Source: Rhododendron vialii (taxonomy: Eukaryota > Streptophyta > Magnoliopsida > Ericales > Ericaceae). Taken from it: 64,000 nucleotides of DNA. The notes under the pieces are model-generated. The model saw only the letters and a list, made by a program, of their open reading frames with translations. It did not search any database and was not told where the DNA came from. The DNA lies in the NCBI RefSeq assembly GCF_030253575.1, contig NC_080560.1, positions 33,469,501-33,533,500 on the forward strand, written 5' to 3'. Each line of letters opens with the position of its first letter. Position 1 is the stretch's first letter. The position numbers and the translations under genes are program-made. Below are positions 51,701 to 64,000 of the stretch, in pieces.

Positions 51701-54700
51701 TATTAAATAAATATGTTTTTTGCCTTTGGGGAAAAAAAATAATAATAATAATAATATCTTGGCTTAGGCAATATTGAAGCTTACTCCTGTTCTCATTTGA
51801 TTCAATCCACCATTGGCATGAACTAAAATATAACCATTTGTTGCAGAGCTCGCCCCTAATAAAAGAGTTTTCAAAATGTGAATTAGTCAAACAACTATGA
51901 ATCAACTCTGAATTGCAAGAAAACAGGGGAAATGTGAGAAGTGGAACCATACTGATTTGACTCCTTGGCCGAACAATGCACTGGTAAAGGCTATCACTGT
52001 TTGGTTTCATCCATATTTCCGGTGTCTGCAAGCAAAACAAAAAGTTAAACATAATTGCCAAAAAAAAAACATGAAGAGAGAATTACAAGAGCTCTCGCGC
52101 TGTCTCTTGTGCGACGCAAAATGAGACCTACCACAGTTTCCTTTAACAACTCAACCCGTTAATTTCATAAGTTTTGATATGTTTTTTTGTCCATGACAAG
52201 TCTCAAGTTGATTAGATATCGGTAAACGCTTGGCCGGATTATAGTCAACAGCGAAGGAAAGGGTTGGTCATATACTCTACAGATTGGGAAATCCTGTAAT
52301 GCAAGGCACCTTGTAGGGCTTACACGGGCTATCGATCTTGACAAGAATGGTTGAGATATGATTTTTAATTATAACTGGTAAGAATCATTAATTACTGGTC
52401 ATAATTGATTTTTAATGTGGATCATTGATTGGTAAGATCGACTGCTGTGTGTTGCTCTACACATGCACTACACGGGGGTGCACTACAGCACCTCGGATCC
52501 ATGACTATACCCTTCATTTCACCTGTGGCAAATATGCTGATATCAATATCTTGATATCCGATCATTTTTTTTTTCCCGCATAGACGACACAGATCAAAAT
52601 TTCCAAAATTGCTGGTTGGGATAGTCAAATGAAATCATGAGATGAAATCGTGAGATGAAAGGATCTTTAAGTTGGTGGTCTGAGTTGTTGTACCAAGAGG
52701 TCCGAGACACACAGGCCTTCATATTTGTAATCTTTTCAATTGGGACTTTTATTTTGATCTCTCTATGAATGTAATCTCCATCCTAATTCATGATCTTGAT
52801 CTTGACAATATAATGCATGCCAGGATTTTGTGGGCAGTCCAGTATTTTTCGACTATACACCCTCAGCGCAAGGAATTACTAGGTTCAATTCGATAGCAAT
52901 TAAAATCAGGGGAATCCAAGCAAAACTCATTCAATCCGAGGACCAATAATGCAATTTTTCCCAATACGAAAAAAGAAGGAGGTTCTCTTCACCTTAACTT
53001 AAACCTGAAAATTTTGTTCTTATTTGAATTTTTTTTGCATTTATTAGTTTTGCGCCAAACTTTTTATGAGTTATTGGATCGTCTCGACGAGAGGAATCGG
53101 AAAATTACAATTTTGGTACTTTTACTCAAGTATTTTGAGAAATAACCACTTTTTAGGGCAAAAATGACTCGAGATGAATCAATAACCCTCAAAAATTTGG
53201 CGCAAAACTAACAAATGCGAAAAAAAATCAAATAAGGACAATTTCCAGATTTAAGTTAAGCCCAAGAGAACGTAGTAACAAGCTGATAGCGACCGAAAAT
53301 ATTTGGCAGCATATCTATATCATTATCAGAGGGTCCGATCTCCTTTGTCCCGAAAATCCTGTGCCTTTGTGCCGATGGATTTCTCAACTCCAACGACAAA
53401 AAATCCCTTGATACGGAGGAACAAGGGTTTTCGGCAGAGGGAATCCAGAATCCATTAGCAGCACATGAGAATGTAGTGACAACTGGAGGAAGGAATTGAC
53501 AATTCCAAGTTTGAATTCTTGTTCCACTAATGAAATGGGAATTAGTACGACGACTTGGAAACTTTAACAATCCAAGTGGCGAATGGAGGAAACACGAACT
53601 CATATTCCGCATGCTTCGTGGTGTGAAAGTCAGAGTAGAAGTGTATCAAAAGTCTCTCTCATGGAAAAAAACAAATACTTCTACGCGTCGGGAAACGGGT
53701 AGGAAGGTACGTAAGCCATATCGACTCCATACATATGATTGGATGCGCTTTGTTTCAGAATGATTCTCTTAACTTGACTCTAAATTCTGAACCACAAATT
53801 GAACGAATCAATCGAGCACTAATAGTCAATAGGCATGGTATTTGATTGGGCTAATTTTTTTACTGAACATGGACCCTCCACGCCGAAGCCAATACGTAAT
53901 CGGATTGTGGAAAAAGTAATGCCCGAAAGCAAACCAAAAAATGATTTGGAAAGCCAACCTTCCACCGCGGGTTGACTTGCCAAACTTCGAAAAGCTTAAA
54001 ATAACACACGTTTTTGCCGCCTCCTGCTGTCAACTTGTCGGTCCCAAAAATTAAAAAACAATTTCCTAGTCCAGCAGAACTAAAAAGAATTTGAAGAGCC
54101 AAGTTGCAAAAATTTGATATTTTGGTAACCTTCACATTGGCCCCGTTTGCTAGCACTTATATGAGTTAGCTTTTTCGATTGTAGCTTTTTAATTATTCGC
54201 TTAAACAAATTGAAATAAAGTTATAAAAGTGTTTGTTATAGCTTTTCATAAGTTGTAAAAAAAAAGTATAACACGTTTGCGTGAATAAGCTATCAAATAC
54301 TGGCTTTTTATTACAAACGTCTGAAAACTTGAGTTAAGAATAATTGATTCATTTTAGGATTCTATTTTCAATTCATTTTATAATAATTTAAAATAAGAAA
54401 AAAAAAATTCAAATTGGAGCTTAAAATAATCTAGTTGTTTTTGGGTTAAATAAGCTAGAAAAATCAAATAAGTGATTATTCAGAATCGGTAACAAACACT
54501 CTTCATTAGCTTTTTCTTAAATAAATTAATTAATTAAATTGAATTATAAGTGCTAGCAAACGAGGCCATTTTACAGTGTATGAGGAGCTATTTGGTCGTA
54601 AGAATTCTATTATGTTTCAGAAAGTCTAAGCATCCCGACCAAATCCCCGACGCCGCACCGGGCCCATTTCGGCCACCGGACGGCTGATCGGAGCTGACCA

Positions 54701-57458
54701 AAAATTCTATAGAAAAAAATTGAGTGGGCCTATGGAAAAATCAATGGCATCCGATGTGTGTAGGTGACCAATCCAAACACTCTATTTTTTTGTTTAGTGG
54801 ACCCAACGCAGCGTCAGAAATTCGGTCGGGATCCCCGGTCGGGAACTGTAGTCTCTCTGATTATGTTTCCACGGAATCTCTGATCCTCTGTTTGGTTGAC
54901 GAGACAACGGAAGAATGTGACATATTCCAGTTGTCACCTACCACTAGAAGATTACTATTGGATTACATAATCATCAATTGTAGTACTAATTTTATTGGTT
55001 ATTGGGTCAAAAAAATATTCAAGTTTCATTTACTGGCCACTGGATAATTTCAAACAAACTTAAAACTCCCACTAACATTTTCTTATTTTACTGATCAAAT
55101 CAAAATCATTTTTCTTGTTTGATCAATAAGATTGGCCAATTAACCCGAGGGGTTTAGCCAAGTGATCGTGAGAAAGCAATGAGTGTTCCTCCATGAGATC
55201 ACATATTCTATTTCTACGGAAACCAAATATTCTAAACTTTGGGGTTGCTGAGAGTTATGTCCATTCGTTAAGTTCAAAGCTCCGGAATTAGTCGAGGTGC
55301 GCACAGACTGACCCGAACATCCGATTACAGAGAAAGAGAATACATATTGATTACCACTGGACTATCACCTCAATTACAAGAAAAGCAAACGCTTTCTGGT
55401 TTTTTTCTCGAATACTACTTAACATGTGGCATAGCACTAGCAGGCGATCCTTCAACATCTGAATTTCATATGACATAAATCTCATACTCGTTTTTGAGTA
55501 TTGGAATTAAAAATATATATATTTGGCCGTTAGTAAGTCAATTGGTATTTGGTAAAAAGGCATCAACCAAATTCCCGTTCTATTATTTTCCTGTCATTTG
55601 TTTGGAAAATGGCTGTTGGTAGGTCACTGGGAAAAAGATCATCAAACTGATCCTCTGTTTTCTTTATAAGGAAAGAAAGAATGTACTAACAGAAAATTTA
55701 ATCAAACCAAATCCCGACGTTTTTTTTATTACCAAAAGTCTGCGTTGATAGTTGTAGGTAGCGATATTTGAACCCGTGGCAAATGCGTTGGAGTACTGTC
55801 TACTAGAGGTGAGAATTTCCGATACGACACGATAACTTGACACGAAGTTAGTGGGTTATGATCAGCTATTTTTGACACGAAACACAATAATACGACACGC
55901 TAACACAAAAAAACTAAACAGATTGGGGTAGTGTGGAGAGAATTATGATACAAACACGAGATGACATGACACAACACCACGCGGGATGGAAATTTATGAA
56001 AAGACACGATTATAAGACACAAACCGGACATGAAATTAGCAGGTTAGGATCGAGAGAATTCTGACACGAACACAAAATGATGGCATCCCTAGTGCCTACT
56101 ACTTGGCTACCACCCAACTTGCCAAAAAATCCCTACATTTTCCAGTTGCTTAATCTAAACAAATCCCCTTCTTCTTCTTTTCTTCAATTTCCTCTGTTTT
56201 CTCACAAACCAAGAGAGGAAAATCAATGGAAATCGTAAAAAATACTTGCCGAGTATTTTTCTCCATAGTTTTGTTTGATGAGAAAGAAAGAATCTATCAA
56301 CAGAAATTCGGAATTTCTGCAACTACTAACTGGCAACTACTGAATTTCATCTAAATCAAACCTCCTACTCCATTTTCCAGTTGCTAAATCAAAACAAATC
56401 CCTTTTTAATTCAAATTCCTCTGTTTTCTCAGAATCCGAACGAGGAAAAACAAATCCATTTTAATTCACTTTATCCCTCCTGAATCGCTCATCTAAGTTA
56501 CCGAAACTTGACTAATATATTCTAGTGACTACTTCACCTATTGCCAATTGATTTTATGGCGGAACCCTCCATGAAAATCCAACCGTTCTGATGAGAAATA
56601 AAGAATGCACTAACATAAATTCGAAATTCACCAACAACCCACTTCAAAATTTCATCTAAATTCAACCTCCTACTCCATTTCCGGTTGTTCTGATGAGAAA
56701 TAAAGAATGCACTAACATAAATTCGAAAAATTCACCAACAACCCACTTCATAATTTCATCTAAATTCAACCTTCTACTCCATTTTCTGGTTGTTTAATCA
56801 AAACAAGCCGCTGTTTATTTCAATTTCCTCTGTTTTCTATTTCAATTTCCTTTGTTTTCTATTTCAATTTCCTCTGTTTTCTCAGACGCCAAACAAGGAA
56901 AAAACCAATGAAAATTTCGTTAAAGAATAAAAATAGAACATTTACCGGGTATTTCTCCAGCAATCGCTTGGGCATGGCAGAACTAGACGGACGCTCGAAT
57001 TCGGGAACGGCCCTGTAAGCAAAATCATCGGTAATAGTATGGAGAATCAACAACCCGTTACTCTCTCTCCTCTCCCCGTTATCCTCTCTCTCTACATTAT
57101 TATTGCAACCCGCCATGAACGAAACCTTAACAAACACCGAGACCACCACCATCACAATAAGCGCACACAGAACCGTCCGTCCAAAATTCCTTTTGCCCGA
57201 TATCAAACACTGGTCAACCGCGCAGGGCCCCCGCTTTCGCAGCATTCGGATCATCTGGTGGTGGTGGTACACGCCGCTGTGTACAGCGGCTGCGGCGGAT
57301 GAGTTGTCGAATCCTCCTCCCCCGTCGCCGTCGTCGATTCCGTTGAGAATGTAGTAGTCGACCCCTTTCTCGGCGTCGGCGTAGTCGGCCACGCGGCGGC
57401 GGCGTGGGCTCGGGCAACCGTTGCAGGAGGACGTGGTGGTGGCGCCCCCGCTTGACAT
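48703..57458 (-). CDS. O-fucosyltransferase family protein (GT106/DUF246-type)
   Basis: Golgi type II glycosyltransferase. Eight minus-strand exons: 56946-57458, 51953-52025, 51785-51855, 51186-51274, 50954-51086, 50576-50808, 49329-49805 and 48703-48958; 614 residues. The cytosolic tail is followed by one membrane anchor at about 95-117 ([19 protein letters not shown]). The catalytic domain shows, in order, [84 protein letters not shown] and [20 protein letters not shown], all typical of plant O-fucosyltransferase-family proteins. In the usual [15 protein letters not shown] signature the variable residue is Thr here. It ends [13 protein letters not shown] and a short basic tail. The acceptor is not predictable; relatives act on pectin or other glycans. 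Intron 1 is 4.9 kb and full of repeats. All junctions are GT-AG. Confidence 0.92.
54139..54567. mobile_element. MITE with 21-bp terminal inverted repeats in O-fucosyltransferase intron 1
   Basis: The left end GGCCCCGTTTGCTAGCACTT and the right end AAGTGCTAGCAAACGAGGCC are inverted repeats with one mismatch over 21 bp. ATT flanks both sides (54136-54138 and 54568-54570). 429 bp, AT-rich, non-coding. Superfamily is uncertain (PIF/Harbinger-like ends or hAT). Confidence 0.85.
55137..55325 (+). mobile_element. Au-SINE-like element in O-fucosyltransferase intron 1
   Basis: The head GAGGGGTTTAGCCAAGTGAT resembles a tRNA-type A box, and the 3' part reads AGTCGAGGTGCGCACAGACT then GACCCGAACATCC, the Au-SINE hallmark (from memory). 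The length of about 190 bp fits the family. No clear target duplication. Confidence 0.6.
56275..56810. repeat. Degenerate tandem repeat, about 112-bp period, near O-fucosyltransferase exon 1
   Basis: TTCTGATGAGAAATAAAGAA starts units at 56586 and 56698, both continuing through ACTAACATAAATTCG to CTACTCCATTT. An older, more divergent unit starts near 56275. The array ends about 140 bp from the exon 1 donor. Confidence 0.85.
56821..56886. repeat. 22-bp tandem repeat x3 next to the exon 1 donor
   Basis: CAATTTCCTCTGTTTTCTAT plus TT repeats at 56821, 56843 and 56865 with one T/C change. It lies 60 bp from the donor at 56945, inside intron 1. Confidence 0.9.
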
Positions 57459-58240
57459 CCACGGTGAGCGGTTTTTTTCGTTTTTTGGACGGAGAAACCG
57501 CTTGCTTTTGTGTTGTTGAGGGGTGTTACCGTCTTTTTCTTTTGTTTTCTCCCTCTCTCTCTCTCTCTCCAGATTAGAGTATCTTTCGGCCTACGGTGTA
57601 TGGGCAAAGGCGAGGGTGCGAAATAAAAGGCGAGGAGAGAGGGTAACCCGCCGTTTTATGTGAGAGATCGAACTCCTGAGGTCTGTGATAATATGGGCTT
57701 TATATACAGCATGCTATCTCTCGCTCTCCTTCTCTCTCTAGAATTTGGAGAGAGAGAGAGAGAGAGAGAGTCGTGCAGCCTTTTTATTTTATTTTATTCT
57801 AAGAGTCATGATGTGGTGGCCTTGGGGGTAGTTTCGGCAACGAAAATAACAGGATACATGAAACAAATACGTACATGAAGGTGTCTGAAATTAAAGTGAA
57901 ATAGGTAGTCCAGATTCACATCAGTACCCTATCAAACCTTCTTCGGCAAGGAAGAGGGGAAAAAAATGCTAGCTCTGGCCTTTCTTTTTTTGTTTCCACC
58001 GTGAATGCCCAAGGGGTGTACGGATCAGATTATTTCCCTCATCATCCAATCAAAAACATGTCATCTATGCTAGCACTAGATAATTCACAAGAGATTTCAT
58101 GTACGTACAGCCTGGCCCCAAGATCAGGTTGTCAAATTTGAACTTGTTAAATTTCAAACTCAAAATGTCTGAGTTTACAACTCATTATCAGTGCAATTTG
58201 AGCTACCCCTTGGCGTTTAGTTTTGGCCTTTCAATTTTCT
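57459..58240. other. Promoter and leader region of the O-fucosyltransferase gene
   Basis: On the minus strand a GA-rich leader segment (57551-57572) lies about 90 bp upstream of the ATG. A further (GA)n array lies at 57748-57771. No exon of another gene is recognised. Confidence 0.45.
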
Positions 58241-58244
58241 ATGC

Positions 58245-59215
58245 CCATTTCAATGATCGAAATTGTTCATTGCTCATTGTGTGAAGCTGGTTGAAAAGAT
58301 CAATTACTATGAATGTTTTGTTTATGTATTATAATTAAAATAATGATTAGAATATACCTATTTCGAAGTAAATAGACTTTGATTCGCTATATGAGACTGT
58401 TTCTTTAAGATAGGTGTGTTTTCTAATCGTACTTATCGATATTCAAAAAACGTGATTTTTGACACCGTTATACTCATTGACCGCTATAGATAAGAGATTC
58501 CGATTGTTAAGCTGAGCCCGAATAGAACCTAACATCGACAAAGCTGATAAGAGTTTTTCTCCAACTGAGAGAGGATCCTCTTTCTTGGGGCAAAATGCTG
58601 TTATTAGTTTTTCTTCAAGTGATGGAACTAACCTGGATTTCTGTAGGGGATGAATCTACTTCAGTGAAATTCACAGTTGAGGAGTCAGGAGTCATTTTCA
58701 CACTTTTCTCCTTTTAATAAATTTATTTTTTATGCCTACTTCAATAATCAAAATTGCTTATTCTTCATTGTGTAATGCTCGTCGAAAAGATCAATTTCGT
58801 AGAATTAAAGGTGATCTATTCTTACGTTAATAAATTAATAATTAAGATATACTAACTTTGAAGTTAAAATATGCCGATTTGCCGTGTTAAGATAGACGTG
58901 TTTTCCTGGCGTCCTCATCGATATTCAATAAACGTGTCTTGTGACGTATTTGAACATTTCTTGAACACTAGTACAAAATAAGAGATTCCGATCGGTAAAC
59001 CGAGGCCGAATAGATCGAGTATAAAATTGACAAAACTTTTTAAGTGTTTTTCCTCAATTGAAGAGGGTCCTCTTTCTTAGGGCAAGATGCTTTTTACGCA
59101 AGTGGAAAAGTTTTTTCTTCAAGTGATGAAACTACCCTGGATTTCTGTAGGGGATGAGTCTAATTCAAGGAAATTTACAGTTGAGGAGTCATTTCACACT
59201 TCTCCTTTTAATAAA
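58245..59215. repeat. Diverged tandem duplication, about 504-bp period
   Basis: CCTGGATTTCTGTAGGGGAT occurs at 58632 and 59136. Other matched pairs are AGAGATTCCGAT, CCTCTTTCTTGGGGCAA/CCTCTTTCTTAGGGCAA, CAGTTGAGGAGTCA and CTCCTTTTAATAAAT. The two units are perhaps 75-80% alike by eye. There is no coding capacity. Confidence 0.8.
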
Positions 59216-59219
59216 TGCA

Positions 59220-60616
59220 TTTTGTTTCTATCCTTATTTTAGTGAAAACCAAAAACAGTCAAGTCACCCAAATGTGTAGATATTGGAAATTTATTTGATA
59301 AGAAACAAAAATCAAGTCGTTTTTTTATACACAACCCAAATGCATAGATTATTTTCTTTCTTTTTTTGGTTATGTAAAACTTATTAAAGTGACGTATTGG
59401 AATATTTGTTTTGGGTTTTCTAATTTACGATACTTGAAAGAGGATTCTCAAGTGACAAGTCATTTGATTTTGTGAATGTGGCATTGGGCACATGAATAGA
59501 CATAAATTTTAAATAAAACGTGTTCATGAATCTAGGAAATTAGTGGATGCACCATTTATTTGGAGCACGATTCAAGAATTGTATTTGAGCCTTTTTGTCA
59601 ACTGAGGTCACAATTATTAAATCATGACTATACAGTTGGAGTACATTCACAAGTACTCCGTAATATATACAAAGTCATTGGTGAAGAATTTATGCATGCC
59701 AGCTTTCTACTTAGAAAGCGTCGATGATTTAGTAAAATACAATCAATTAATAGTAAATCATTTTTTGAGATTCTGTATCTGAATAGTAAATCATTTTTTG
59801 AGATTCTGTATCTGACGTCCCTCCCTTGCTATTTTCCTGATAAGCTTATCTATGTGTAGTAGTATAATACTAATACTAATGTATTGTCCTCTCATTTTAA
59901 AAGAAAATATCAAAAAATTCCGCATGACATCTCCTTAGGTCTATCGCATTCTTCTCTCCCAATGGGGAAAGGATGTATGGCAATTGTAGAAAATTTGGAA
60001 GATATAATTGGATAACATATAATCATATATGGTTAAGTTTGATTTGTAGACTTGGTAGAATTAATCTTATTGTTTAGTTGCTTAATTTAATTATATGTTT
60101 GTGGTTTTATTATATGTTGTTTTGTTTGGTGAAATTATGATTTCATGACTCATTCCTCATATAATAGCTAGCTAGAGATATACAAGAATATATTCAAATC
60201 AGGTACTCCACAAGTTTAAGACAAATCAGCTAAATTATTAGCCCACAGGACCTTATCAACACAATAGTATCAATACAAAAGGTGCGTTTCCAAAGTCAGA
60301 AGAAACTAAGATGAGCATGTCCTCAGCAATCACACTACTTGCAAAAGAATTTAATTACTTGAATACAACATAGAAAAGGGAAAGCTATATTTAATTTCCT
60401 TTCTTTCTTTCTTTTTTTCTATGGCCAGGATGTTCAGATCAGCTTATACGCACGTCAACTAATCATCTCCCATTTCTAGTTAAAGGCACAGGTCATCCAC
60501 GCATGAATTAGGGAATTCACAAGAAATTATTTTCATGTCTCTTGCCCCTCAAATCATGAATAGAACACTTCGGGCCGCTGCAGCCTTTGAATTCCCCGTC
60601 ATCATGAATAACAGAG
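59220..60616. other. AT-rich gene-free DNA
   Basis: No recognised exon. It includes the 33-bp tandem pair at 59749-59814. Confidence 0.4.
59749..59814. repeat. 33-bp perfect tandem duplication
   Basis: AATAGTAAATCATTTTTTGA then GATTCTGTATCTG occurs twice head to tail with no visible mismatch. Confidence 0.93.
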
Positions 60617-60752
60617 TCGGCTTACTTAAGCGGCCTAACTCCATGAATCAAATCATGATTGTGTAAGGAAAATCCATCAACCCATCGGCTTACTTAAGCA
60701 GCCTAACTCTATGAATCAAATCATGATTGTGTAAGGAAAACCCATCAACCCA
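60617..60752. repeat. 68-bp tandem duplication
   Basis: TCGGCTTACTTAAGCGGCCT and the next ~48 bp recur at 60685 with three or four substitutions. A third TCGG starts at 60753 but diverges at once. Confidence 0.9.
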
Positions 60753-61164
60753 TCGGACTGACCCTCGGGATATTTTCCTTTCATTTAGGGGAACTTTGGA
60801 GCACGAAAAGTCACTTTTAAGTATATATGGCACTTACATTCAACTTTAAGGTTGAGGAGTGATTCTATGCATTCAACTTTACGCTCTACTTTCGCCCAAA
60901 TATCTATTCCATCTATCTTCTACTATTCTACAAAGGAGAGCGCCCTTTCGATATGAGTTATGGATTATCCTTTGAGGCTGACTCACATATTGCTCTTCCG
61001 AAATTACCATACATAAAAAATACGTCTTAGTTAACCTCTACACCCATAGTTGTATGGGCAAATAAGTAAAATACATGGCACAATACACTCGCGGGCCGCG
61101 TCCAAACTTCCGACATATACACAAAATTTGAACTGCCCTCGATCAGCACTAACCAACAACTTGC

Positions 61165-61167
<3 letters not shown>

Positions 61168-61200
<33 letters not shown>
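61168..61200. repeat. (CT)16 microsatellite
   Basis: Uninterrupted CT run. Arg-Glu frames on the minus strand here are artefacts. Confidence 0.92.
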
Positions 61201-61203
<3 letters not shown>

Positions 61204-61790
61204 CCTCAAATTGTTGCATCATGCATGACGCTGGAAACTTGGAATGCTAATATGTTGTATTCTGTTCGGGTAATTTGATTTTTAATTTGACCTTTGGTCA
61301 ATCATGGATCATATTGATGTAATAGGGGTTGAACACAAGATCATATCGCGAACGCGCAACATCGCTAGCTTGTGCCCACACTTCTAGTCTTTACTATGGG
61401 ACTTTACTGGTACAAACATATCGAATTTTTTTCGCCTGTTCAAAGTCGTTGGATCATCAATGACAGACGAAGGGGAGTTTTATACTTTTACATGAATAAA
61501 ATTAGGACACCTTGTTTTATTGTCAATTGTGAGATAAGTTTTATAGGGTAGTGATTTTCATACTGTCCTTTTTTTTAACCACGCTAATTTTTTGTCTTCT
61601 TTTGATGTAAATTCACAATGTTGCCTTTACAAATGTGAGAGAACAATTGGAAGGTTAATTTCGTAAATTCACATCACAAGAGGAAAAAGTGAGTGTTGAT
61701 ATAGAAAATAGAGTGTAAAAATCAATTACCTAATTTTTAAGATAAAAAAAGTTGCATAGGTTTGCATACTTTTTCGTCTTTAGTCAAATC

Positions 61791-62669
61791 TAGAGGCGGC
61801 TTTATGTAGATGAATCCATGGTCAACTGAATACCCGAATAAAATTTTTTTTTTAGAATATATGTAAAAATTATGTGCTAGCCTTTCTTTGAACACCCAAC
61901 ATAAATATCAATGAAGACCCAATTCTAAAAGTCTTGAACACCTAACCCAAAACTAATTGAACACTCAATGACAACCCATCAATCTAGGTAATTCATATTT
62001 GAACACCTAACATATTACCTCAAGTAAAGCTCATAATCAGTAAAAAAAATTATAAAAAGAAAGTGAAAAGAAAAATCTATCGGTGTAAGTATTATACTCT
62101 GCGTTCTCTCTCCATTTTTATTATCGATGGTCTAAATATGTTAATTTTGCATTCATGACAATAACTACTTTTTCTTTTTCTAATTAGCTTATAAAATTAC
62201 GGACCAAGCTTTAAAAAAATTCAACTACATTGCAATCCCGTTAACTTGAATAATATTCCTTCGAATTTAAGACTACGATATACAATCTCATCATGTAAAG
62301 AACAATAGATTTTCGAGAAGGTCAACCCAACGTACTCGCTACAATTTTTTCAAGAGGGTTTTAGTAGATTAATACGTTGGCACAAAATATGAAAACTCAA
62401 AACTCATCTAGGACAACTGTAAAATTTTAACCCCTACATTCTCGAAACACATGCAGTCTACTACGAAATACAACAACTTTCAAAAAAAAATTAATTTTTT
62501 GTTTAAAATTAGGTTTCAAGTTCTTATTTCGCCTCGTAGTTAATTTTTTTAGAATAGAGGTTATGTTTTTTGACCGTACTATTTATGCAACTAAATGAGC
62601 TAATATATAAGCTAGTAGAGTTAAGGTAATTTCTGAACACCCTATCACAAATTTCTGGAGCCGCCACTG
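61791..62669. mobile_element. Decayed hAT-type element, about 880 bp
   Basis: The left end TAGAGGCGGC and the right end GCCGCCACTG are imperfect inverted repeats of the CAGTGGCGG class. The flanks GTCAAATC (61783-61790) and GTTAAATT (62670-62677) match at 6 of 8 positions, consistent with an old target duplication. AT-rich, no transposase. Confidence 0.5.
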
Positions 62670-62677
62670 GTTAAATT

Positions 62678-64000
62678 TTTTAATATTTTAACAAACTTTT
62701 CTTACTTAATTTTTTGAATAAAGGTACTCTGTACGTATTCAAAAAGTAAGAATTAAATTAAAAAAATTGATAAAAACCAGTAAGACGAAGAAATACGGAT
62801 GACGAAGCAATCAAAAAAATTAGAAATACAGTAAGTTTTTTGAAGGAGAAAAGAGCAAAACTCCAGGAAAAAAGTATGGAAATCGCTCTTACTGTTTGTT
62901 TGTTTGTTTTTCTTTTCTTTTTTTATATGGTAGGGTCTGTTTGTTTGATCGTAGTAATACGTACGGAATATCCAATTTCGCAGGACATACATGTACTCCG
63001 TCAATCGCATTGAATTGGTGAAAAAATCTCATATTTGTCACTTTTCTTATTCTAATTAGCAATGAAAGATATCTTGAAGCATAGGTATTGAGGATTTATT
63101 CCATAGTAATGAAAAACTCAACAAAAGATAATAAAGTTAAAAACATCTTAAAGTGATGTCGTATTGAAAATATCTTGAAGTTAATTAGATCATCACAAAT
63201 CTATTTTCAAAACATCTACATAAAATACACTATTTCACAAAAAACAAAATACACGATTTCATATTTATTGTGCATTCATGTGCTGTAAAGAATTTTTTGT
63301 GTGAACCGTTATTGATTTTTACTTAAACCAACTTAGGTGATTCTAATGGCATTCCTTTATAAACAGATAAATATGTTAAAACATTAATTTCAAATGCAAT
63401 TTTACATGTATTATGCATATTTTTATATATACATATACATATTGTGTGTGTGTGAGATATTGGGTAATTTAAAATTTTAAAAAATTCATTAAAGTTGAAA
63501 AAATTTAAAAAGTAGGTCTTTAGTGCTTTTAGGATGATCTAATCTGAATATTTACAAATTTTGTTCATATTATTATAGCAATGATGAAAAAAGCTTTAAA
63601 AAATAACTACGAATCTATAATACCCTTTATATTTGGCAAAAAGAAGAAGGTCAAACTCACTCTAAAAATAAAAAAATAACAGTGATGAAACTTGTCATTC
63701 ATAATCTGATATTAAAATATATCTCGAGCTAGCTTATGACAACAAAAATCTCATTCCATAAAAGCTAAGGATAATTCCATCAAAAAATTAGAATAATGAC
63801 ACATATCATTAGTACTTCAAAAATTATTGTCGGATACCAATATAACATGTTTCAACCAAAAAAATTGTTGTGCTAGCAAAAAATTAAATTTGTTCAAATA
63901 AATTTTAGACACTACAAGAGCACAAAAAGTTGAAAGGCCATAATTAATGTTGAAGAAACTAATTTGGAAAGGTGAAAGAGATGCAAAAACATAATATATA
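62678..64000. other. AT-rich gene-free DNA at the right end
   Basis: No exon, RNA gene or bounded repeat could be supported. There is a short (TG)n run at about 63440-63452. Confidence 0.4.

Noticed and set aside
57039-57354. Plus-strand and alternative minus frames over the O-fucosyltransferase first exon
   Set aside because: They are GC-rich shadows of the real minus-strand exon, which carries the membrane anchor and splices in frame to the catalytic exons.

Overview
The window is nuclear DNA from a flowering plant, most likely a woody eudicot. The evidence is AT-rich intergenic DNA, GT-AG introns of 70 bp to about 5 kb, many short (CT)n/(GA)n and (TA)n arrays, plant-type MITEs and SINEs, and plant-specific gene families (brassinosteroid signalling kinase, plant inositolphosphorylceramide synthase, plastid fructose-1,6-bisphosphatase). 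The species cannot be named from the sequence alone. There are no bacterial operons, CRISPR arrays or convincing tRNA/rRNA genes. All gene models below were assembled by hand from splice sites, keeping the reading frame across each junction and comparing with remembered family sequences.

Layout, left to right. (1) 120-2133 (+): 3' half of an inositolphosphorylceramide synthase, whose 5' exons lie outside the window. (2) 2134-8251: repeat-rich gap with a non-LTR retroelement flanked by 13-bp duplications, a Stowaway MITE, a foldback element and a poly(A)-tailed LINE-like tail. (3) 8252-13466 (+): complete 10-exon BSK5-like pseudokinase, apparently with a GC-AG first intron. (4) 14415-18093 (-): TIM10, 84 aa in five tiny exons spread over 3.7 kb. 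(5) 20915-23968 (-): two-exon RING-CH membrane E3-like protein. (6) 23969-29480: gene-free repeat region. (7) 29481-32122 (+): plastid FBPase with transit peptide and redox cysteines. (8) 32787-37554 (-): LisH-domain nuclear-type protein with a 14-nt last coding exon and a hAT MITE nested in intron 1. (9) 39652-41950 (-): TFIIIC subunit 6 (tau55-like). (10) 41951-48702: gap with a retroposon and a hAT MITE. (11) 48703-57458 (-): 614-aa O-fucosyltransferase-family Golgi protein with a 4.9-kb first intron. (12) 57459-64000: AT-rich, repeat-bearing intergenic DNA with no recognised gene.

The genes are unrelated housekeeping, signalling and metabolic genes and do not form a functional cluster. 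BSK5-like/TIM10 and FBPase/LisH are convergent pairs. I found no clearly novel biological system. The most informative extra content is a well-preserved set of mobile elements with readable boundaries: two members of one short non-LTR family with 13-14 bp target duplications, several hAT-type MITEs with 8-bp duplications, one nested insertion, and foldback elements inside introns. A second pattern is (GA/CT)n arrays next to start codons.
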